Shown here piece by piece: positions 58,372-64,000 of a DNA stretch of 64,000 nt. This DNA comes from Plantago ovata (Eukaryota; Streptophyta; Magnoliopsida; Lamiales; Plantaginaceae): positions 32,314,692 through 32,378,691 of the forward strand of contig CM051458.1 of the NCBI GenBank assembly GCA_028274465.1. Direction: 5' to 3'. Under the pieces are notes generated by a model that saw only the letters and a list, made by a program, of their open reading frames with translations, made no database searches and was not told where the DNA came from. Numbering within the stretch: the first letter of the stretch is position 1; every line of letters starts with the position of its first letter. Position numbers and translations under genes: made by a program.

Positions 58372-59520
58372 GGGTAATTTTCATACAGACCCCCTATTAG
58401 TTTCATCAATTACGAATCTTCCCCTGCTAGTTCAACAATCACATATTTTCCCTCGTTAGTGAAAAACAATTACATCTAGCCCCACCACTTTGACTTTCGG
58501 CAAATTAAGGCCTGGAAATGACAAATTTGCCCTCATTTAAAATTCAGATTTCAGAAACACCCAAACACAATCAACTTTTCTTTATTGTACATTTGACTCC
58601 AAAATTTCTAATTTTACAAAATTAACCTACATAATTTTTTAAAATTTCAACATCATGCAAAATATTTTTGTAAACAAGTCCCTACACATTTTATATCTCA
58701 ATATCAACCCCATAATATTAAAATAAATAAATAAATAATAACAAGAATTCCAAAAAATAATTTAAAATTAAATAAAAAATAAAAAAAAAGAAAAAGAAGG
58801 CGATCGGACCTCCGACCGGAGCTGGCAGCTCTGGCCGGAGCTTTAAATAGCTCCGACCGGAGCTGGCAGCTCCGGTCGGAGGTTTAAATAGCTCCGGTCG
58901 CTCCGACTGGAGCTATTTATAGCTCCGATTGGAGCTGTAATTAGCTCCAACCGGAGCTATTTACAGCTCCGATTGGGGCTGTTTTCAACCCCAATCGGAG
59001 CTGTAAATAGCTCCGATCGGAGCTATTTAAATAGCTCCGATCGGAGCTATTTACAGCTCCAATTGGGGTTGTTTCAGCCCCAATCGAAGCTATTGGGGCT
59101 GAAAACAGCCCCGATCGAAGCTGATTTACAGCTCCGTCGGAGCTGTAAATAGCTCCGATCGGGGAGCTATTTACAGCTCCGGTTGGGGCTGCAAATAGCT
59201 CCGATCGGAGCTATTTACAGCTCCGGTCTATGGAGCTGTGGGGACAACTCCGATACCGAAAAAATTCCGGTACCGGAGTTTAGAGATCGAAGAAGAAGAT
59301 GATTAATGAAAAAAAAAAGGAAAAAGGAAAAGAAAATATTGAGAAAACAAAGGAAAAGATAAATGAAAAAATAAAAATATTGGTAAGGGCATGTTTGGGG
59401 AGAGAAGATTTATAAGGTTGTTAACATTTTGGATAAAATGGGGCTAGATGTAATTGTTGAACTAGCAGGGGAAGAAACGTAATTAGGTGCAGCAGTGGGG
59501 GTGGTTTTTAGAAAATTCCC
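58372..59520. mobile_element. Non-autonomous TIR DNA transposon
   Basis: This 1149-base element begins GGGTAATTTTC and ends GAAAATTCCC. The inverted ends share CCCCTGCTAGTTCAACAAT and further matches over about 75-100 bases. The flanking duplication is TTAAT (58367-58371 and 59521-59525), though the AT-rich target makes its exact length unsure. Comparison with the 5' LTR shows the empty site. No transposase is encoded. The ends resemble Mutator-like elements, but the duplication is shorter than their usual 9 bases. Confidence 0.8.
58801..59260. repeat. Palindromic minisatellite inside the TIR element
   Basis: The 16-base perfect palindrome AGCTCCGATCGGAGCT and variants (GACCGG, GGTCGG, AATTGG and CCCAATCGG forms) alternate with ATTTAC/GTAAAT spacers for about 450 bases. 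Because both core and spacers are self-complementary in order, the whole array can fold on itself at many registers. Confidence 0.85.
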
Positions 59521-62243
59521 TTAATTATAATTATATGTGCCACAATTAATATCTAGGGAATATTAATTGAATTAATTGTATTTATGAAAATACAATTAAA
59601 GATTATATTTTGGAAATATAATAGAGTTTGGAATTTCATGGATATATTAATTAAAGATTAATATACGCACATGGGCAACATCTAATAGAGTTAAAATTGC
59701 CTTAGACATGCATGTGGGTCCCAAAAGTGGGACCCACATACTCCCTCCATAGGCGCGGCCGAATGGGTGAAGGAGGAAGGAGAGTTTTCCTAATTGAGTT
59801 ATGGTTTAATTAGGGAATGAACCTAGACACAAAGGTTTACTTGTGCAATAAGAATTAGAATTCTTATTCCTTTTAGGAGTCTTAAAGAATGTTCTTTAGA
59901 CTTCTATTGACTACTATATAAGTAGATGGTTAGAGAGCTTTTCTGATATGCATTAGCATTCACTCTTGTATTCTCTCAAGAAAACGCTCTCTCACTCCTA
60001 CCTCTAGCCACTGCCGCCCCTCTCTCTCTGGTCAACCGAGTTTGACTCGAGAATATCCTAGCATTCTCTCGATAAGATGTTCATCCGTGGATACCAAGGT
60101 TGAGGTTCGTAGGAGCTGGAAACTAACCTTTATTGTCTTGCAGATATTCAGGAAAGCATATTAGATATCTTCGACTTCAACGAAGGAGAAGATACACCGG
60201 ACTATTACGAAGATCATATCGATTGGGCTGTCGATTCTGTTTTAATTCTTGCTTTTGGAGTATTGCAAGTCTTCTAACTGATGTGTTTCAATATACGTTA
60301 TATGCATGATCAATTAGTATGCATGTTAAGAATATTTTGAAATTCCGCTGCACTACCCTAGGGGTAATTCTGAACGTATTTTCTTACAAGGACGCCTTCC
60401 ATCTTGGCTAAAACCATTCTATCGCGTCCCTATGGATGACTTGTTTTATCCTCATGCGGCGGTGATAGAGACACTCTTGTATCTTTCTCATGTTTCTCAT
60501 GTTCCCGTCTTTTCCAGCGGGGTTTTCTTTGTTGGTATGCTTTTTAGGCTATGTTTTTCGCAGATGTTTATAAATTTTGCATTGTCGTTGCATATTTAGA
60601 TTTCATATCCTCATCTGTTAACTCTCTGTGTGATTTGTTTGCAGATATCTGGTTTCGACTTGCGCTGCGAGCTATTAAGAAAAGAAATTTGTCTCATCTA
60701 ACAGGAGTCTCCAGCGGTACTCCCTGCCTTCTCCGGTGCGGGTGGGGGATAATATCGTTGAGGCTTTTGCTACCCAAAGTGCTCCGCGTGCGGAAGCTCG
60801 CCCAGGTTCAGATGGAAACCCACGTGGTCGTGAGCCGAACGACGAACCTATCCATGAGTCCGCCCCCGTGTCCAAAGCTCCAGCGCATGAAGCTCCACCA
60901 TCTCTTGTTCTGGAGAAACGTCTTCCCCCGGATCCTATTGCCGCTGGTTCGTCCAGTTCCACCAGGTTTCATATTGAGCAACTCTCTGATGCTGAGGGTA
61001 CTTTGTTCAGGAGCCAGGAACCTGATTTGATCGTGTATGGACCTCCTCCCGTTTCTGTTAAGCGCGAACGTCTGATGGGTCGTCTGGACTCCTCCAAGCG
61101 CTCCCGCTTGATGGATTCGCTCAAGCAGAGTGCTAAGGTGGCTATTCCACAAGAACCAGTGGATATGTTCAAGAATGAGCGTCCCAGCGTGCAGCTAGGG
61201 AATCTTTGAGTCAGCATCCGCGAGGTAAAAATAGTGGTAACTTGTCTCCATTTGTTGATATGATGTGACTGTCTCGTGGTTTGTTGTATACCTAACTTAT
61301 GGCTTTTTGTAATGATGATTTATCAGGGTCTCGCAGCCACTTACGCTGCACAGTACAATGTCTTAGAGCGTGAGGCTGAAAAGGAAGTCGTTGCCGCTGC
61401 AAGAGGGGCCATGGAAGAGGCGGAAGCCAAAATGGAGTCTCTTCACGTGGAACTGCGCAAAGCTGAGGAGAAGGCTGCGCAGTACGAGGTTCTTTGGGCT
61501 AGGGTCATTCGTGAGAAAGGACCAAACGGAGGTTGCCAGAGATCAGGTACAAGGGTATGTTCCACTCCCTGCGCTTGGCCTATTATGGGTTGGTTGTGCG
61601 CATCAAGGAAAAAGCTCGGTATGCCCGTGTGGATGTCGTCCGCGATTTTCTGAATTCGCATTGCTTATGGTACATCCGGATGAAGGCTTCTGCCTCAGAT
61701 TTTGTTGCGGGTCTCAGCCGCGCGATAGCCCAGGTGATTCATGGTAATAAGGTCATCCCTGGTTTTGATCCTGCTAAGCATACTTCGGTCTTCCTTGGTG
61801 ATCAACTAGAACAGATCCCTGATGATGTTGAGCCCCCTATTGCCGAGATTTGAGTCGTGGAATTTTGGCCTCTGGTGGCGGATCACATTGATGATGTGGA
61901 CTATGATGATGCGGGCACAGCTGTCACTGAGCCTACTCCACTTGTCCCACGTTTCCCATACTGGATCCCTAAGGTCTTGAAGTTGTCTGAGTCCTTACCG
62001 GATGCTGTCGGCGATGGTGCCAACTCCGCCGAAATCCTTCAACTGCTTGGTGGTGAGATCTATGTGGATGGTTTGGTTAGTGGTCCTTCTTCTACTGCTT
62101 CTCCTGCGGAGCATTCTATGAAGCTATACTTAGAAGATTTGGAGAAGAATAAGAAGGAGGCAGAGAAAGCTACGGCGAAGGCTACTGCGGAGGCCAGTGG
62201 AAACCCGGGAGAAGCTGCTGGGGCGTCTCAGTCCGGACGTTGA

Positions 62244-62915
62244 TGTTTTACTTCCGCTTTCTTTTCCCGTTTTTTTTTTTTTATTTCTGTTTTACCTTGA
62301 ACAAGATGATGTGTAATAGTAAGTAGGAACGTATTCTGGACATATGATGCCTTGAAGGGGGTTAATTCCGCCCCTACTGAACTTTGGGGACAACTTTTGC
62401 CCTGAGGCATGATCCTTTTGGTAGACTATGCTGCCATATTTGTTGGCCGTTATAGGTACCATGATATGCGGCGTTGCCCGCGATTTATGTGACAACGCCT
62501 ACGATTTGTGACACGCCCTCGACTCATGGCCTCTGTTCCACGCTTCTTCATAGGAGATGTTACCGTTCTTTCCTTATCCAAGCTTTGGGCGAGTTAACTC
62601 GTGTTGATGCAGACTAATGCAGAAGTCATGCAGTAAGATATATATGTATACGTGTACACGTGCCCTTATAAAAGTGTGTGGTTCCATTGGTCAGGTTCTA
62701 TAACTAGGCCCACGGAAATAATTCTGACGGCGTCCCATCATTCTGGGGCCTAAGTTTAGTACCTAAGGAATGCAACCACACCTCGCGAGAGGCTCAAAAG
62801 AAAACCACTTGCAAAAAGGCATATATTTAACAAAAGATGTTTTTTCTCAAAACATGCAGAGCAATACCATCATTCCAGCCGCCTAACAATAGAACCTCTA
62901 GAGATTCCTGATGTT
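62244..62915. other. Spacer between Tat pol and antisense gene
   Basis: This stretch holds the facing 3' ends of pol (minus) and the antisense gene (plus). I see no ORF of note and no repeat. A short T-run lies at 62268-62282, just after the antisense gene. Confidence 0.5.
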
Positions 62916-64000
62916 CTAAGGACGTTGTATATCCCTTCCGTCCATATCTTTTAGTAGATAGCTGCCATTAGCACGCGCCTCTACTACCTTGTATGGACCT
63001 TCCCATTTGGGCTGCAATTTCCCAGGTGCTTTTGAAATGTCCACGCGCCGCAACAACAAATCCCCAACTTGGAGGTCTCTACATCGGATCCTTTTGTTGT
63101 ATGCCTTTGCCATCCTCGCTTGGTACCGGTAAGTGCTTGCTAGTGCCTTACTCCTCACTCCATCTAGCATATCCAGCTCATGAGCTCTCCTCTCCGTGTT
63201 CTTGACGGGGTCATTGTGTTGGACCCTCAAGGTTTCCACAGTTATTTCCTGAGGCAAAACTGCGTCTGAACCATAGACCAATGCGTACGGAGTCTCTTGA
63301 GTCGTCGTCCTTGTTGTTGTTTTGTAAGCCCATAATAATCCTGGGAGTTCATACGCCCAAGCTCCTTTTGCCGCGCTGAGGCATTTTTGTAGGTTATCGA
63401 CAATGGATCGGTTGGACACCCTTTGTCTGTCCGTTGGCTTGTGGATATACAACTGATGTAAACCGTTGCTCTATTCCCCTATCCTCGCACCATTCACGTA
63501 ATGCATCCACCGCGAATTGTCGACCATTATCAGAGACTAAGACTTTAGGCAATCCAAAGCGGGTGACGATATTCTCCCAAATAAAAGTTCTAACATGTGC
63601 TTCAGTTATAGTTGATAACGATTTGGCCTCTATCCACTTGGTGTAGTAATCTACGGCTACCAATAGGAACTTGCGTTACCTACTTGCGATTGGGAATGGC
63701 CCGACGATATCTAGACCCCACTGGTCAAAGGGCCATGTCCGTTACCGTCGGGATAAGTGGCCTTGATGGTTGTACATCAATTCTCCAAAATCTTTGGCAC
63801 GCTGCACATTTATGAGAATATCTAGCGGCCTGCTCCCGCATATCCGGCCAGTAGTAACCTTGCATGGATATTTTCTTACAGAGGGATCTTCCGGCAGAAT
63901 GATTTTCGCAGCTTCCGCTATGAATTTCTTTGATTCCCTCGGTTGCTTCTTGTTGCCCCAAGCATTTCAATTCGGGGCCCTTCCCAAAAGATCTCTTGTA
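62916..64000 (-). pseudogene. Gypsy pol 3' part: integrase (fossil, continues past window)
   Basis: The minus strand carries the end of a Gypsy pol. It shows the zinc-binding H/C motif with GYYWPDM (about 63830-63900), the integrase core (VAVDYYTKWIEA and LVSDNGRQF, about 63500-63660) and a C-terminal region ending at 62916 (ETPYALVYGSDAVLP; GPYKVVEA). The order and motifs fit Tat-lineage Gypsy. The rest of pol lies right of the window. A few breaks are present. Confidence 0.8.

Larger units (their letters stand above)
22124..60388 (+). mobile_element. Copia fossil expanded to 38 kb by nested insertions
   Basis: This is a plus-strand Copia element with TGATAGTATG...TTTTCTTACA ends and the 5-base duplication AGGAC at 22119-22123 and 60389-60393. 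Its parts are 5' LTR (22124-23935, incomplete), internal region (49779-57382) and 3' LTR (57383-60388). Three later insertions are visible: a 25.8 kb block between the 5' LTR and the internal region, an L1 LINE in the internal region, and a TIR element in the 3' LTR. No primer site is seen at 49779, so the last about 220 bases of the 5' LTR and the primer site are missing. The LTRs differ by indels and substitutions, so the element is not recent. Confidence 0.85.
57383..60388 (+). repeat. 3' LTR of the 38 kb Copia, with TIR element inside
   Basis: TGATAGTATG...TTTTCTTACA. Without the insertion at 58372-59520 it aligns with the 5' LTR and supplies the last about 220 bases missing there. It lacks two segments the 5' LTR has (about 125 and 50 bases). 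Confidence 0.88.
21203..62243 (+). pseudogene. Antisense accessory gene of the Tat element, split by the Copia element
   Basis: The first part (21203-22118) begins MSAEGQSYNSNDGSNNVSAG, is Ser/Pro-rich, and then shows a segment resembling the 'putative gypsy-type transposon' domain (PF04195), including IPPHIEIIVPGPGEG. The Copia element occupies 22124-60388. The gene resumes at 60394 and ends at 62243 with an Ala/Glu/Lys-rich coiled-coil stretch (about 61350-61480 and 62100-62230). Several GT...AG intron-like breaks are visible in the second part. Its function is unknown. The copy is broken. Confidence 0.6.
18905..64000 (-). mobile_element. Tat-lineage Gypsy fossil with antisense gene, extends past the window
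   Basis: This minus-strand Gypsy element has pol at 62916-64000 and beyond, then a gene on the opposite strand (from 21203 to 62243, split by the Copia element), then a polypurine tract and 3' LTR (18905-19833). An antisense ORF between pol and the 3' LTR is known from Tat-lineage elements such as Grande and RIRE2. A 38 kb Copia insertion with an AGGAC duplication lies in the antisense gene. The element is broken, and it is older than everything nested in it. Confidence 0.75.

Noticed and set aside
60675-61217. Minus-strand ORFs at 60675-61217
   Set aside because: They are shadows of the plus-strand antisense gene, which has the consistent composition and the coiled-coil continuation.

Overview
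The window is plant nuclear DNA, most likely from a eudicot. The evidence is a Sirevirus-type Copia element, a Tat-lineage Gypsy element with a gene on the opposite strand, a plant L1 LINE, a gag-only terminal-repeat element primed by tRNA-Asp, and F-box genes of the plant At2g35280-like kind with short GT-AG introns. The genus cannot be fixed from the sequence.

Layout. (1) 1-17900: two minus-strand Sirevirus copies separated by a 100-base N gap. The right copy carries a solo LTR in its gag region and ends in an LTR at 16253-17900. (2) 17901-18901: an LTR remnant. (3) 18905 to beyond the right edge: a Tat-lineage Gypsy element on the minus strand, with its 3' LTR at 18905-19833, an antisense accessory gene, and pol at 62916-64000. 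(4) Inside that antisense gene lies a plus-strand Copia element (22124-60388) with a perfect AGGAC target duplication. It is expanded to 38 kb by a 25.8 kb block (23936-49778) between its 5' LTR and its internal region, by an L1 LINE in the internal region, and by a TIR DNA element in its 3' LTR. (5) The 25.8 kb block is flanked by two unlike LTR copies. It contains a 16.3 kb island (25133-41470) that looks like host gene space. Next to the island is a gag-only LTR element (42555-49332), which itself carries a solo LTR.

The island is the most interesting part. It holds two paralogous two-exon minus-strand genes of no family I recognise, with matching promoters. It also holds four minus-strand F-box-family genes or relics in different states of decay, one of them open from end to end. 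Six copies of a 73-nt tRNA-like sequence have A and B boxes, a closing stem and T-runs, and they sit divergently upstream of three of the F-box-family genes. Two related foldback sequences and a non-LTR retrotransposon with a restriction-like endonuclease complete the island. The non-LTR element lies in an AAT microsatellite and carries its endonuclease segment twice.

The order of events can be read from the nesting. The Tat element came first, then the Copia element, then the L1, the TIR element and the 25.8 kb block. Within the block an old LTR was hit by the gag-only element, which was later hit by a solo LTR. Exon borders, splice phases and start sites for the island genes were read by eye. 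Family names rest on motifs, not database searches.
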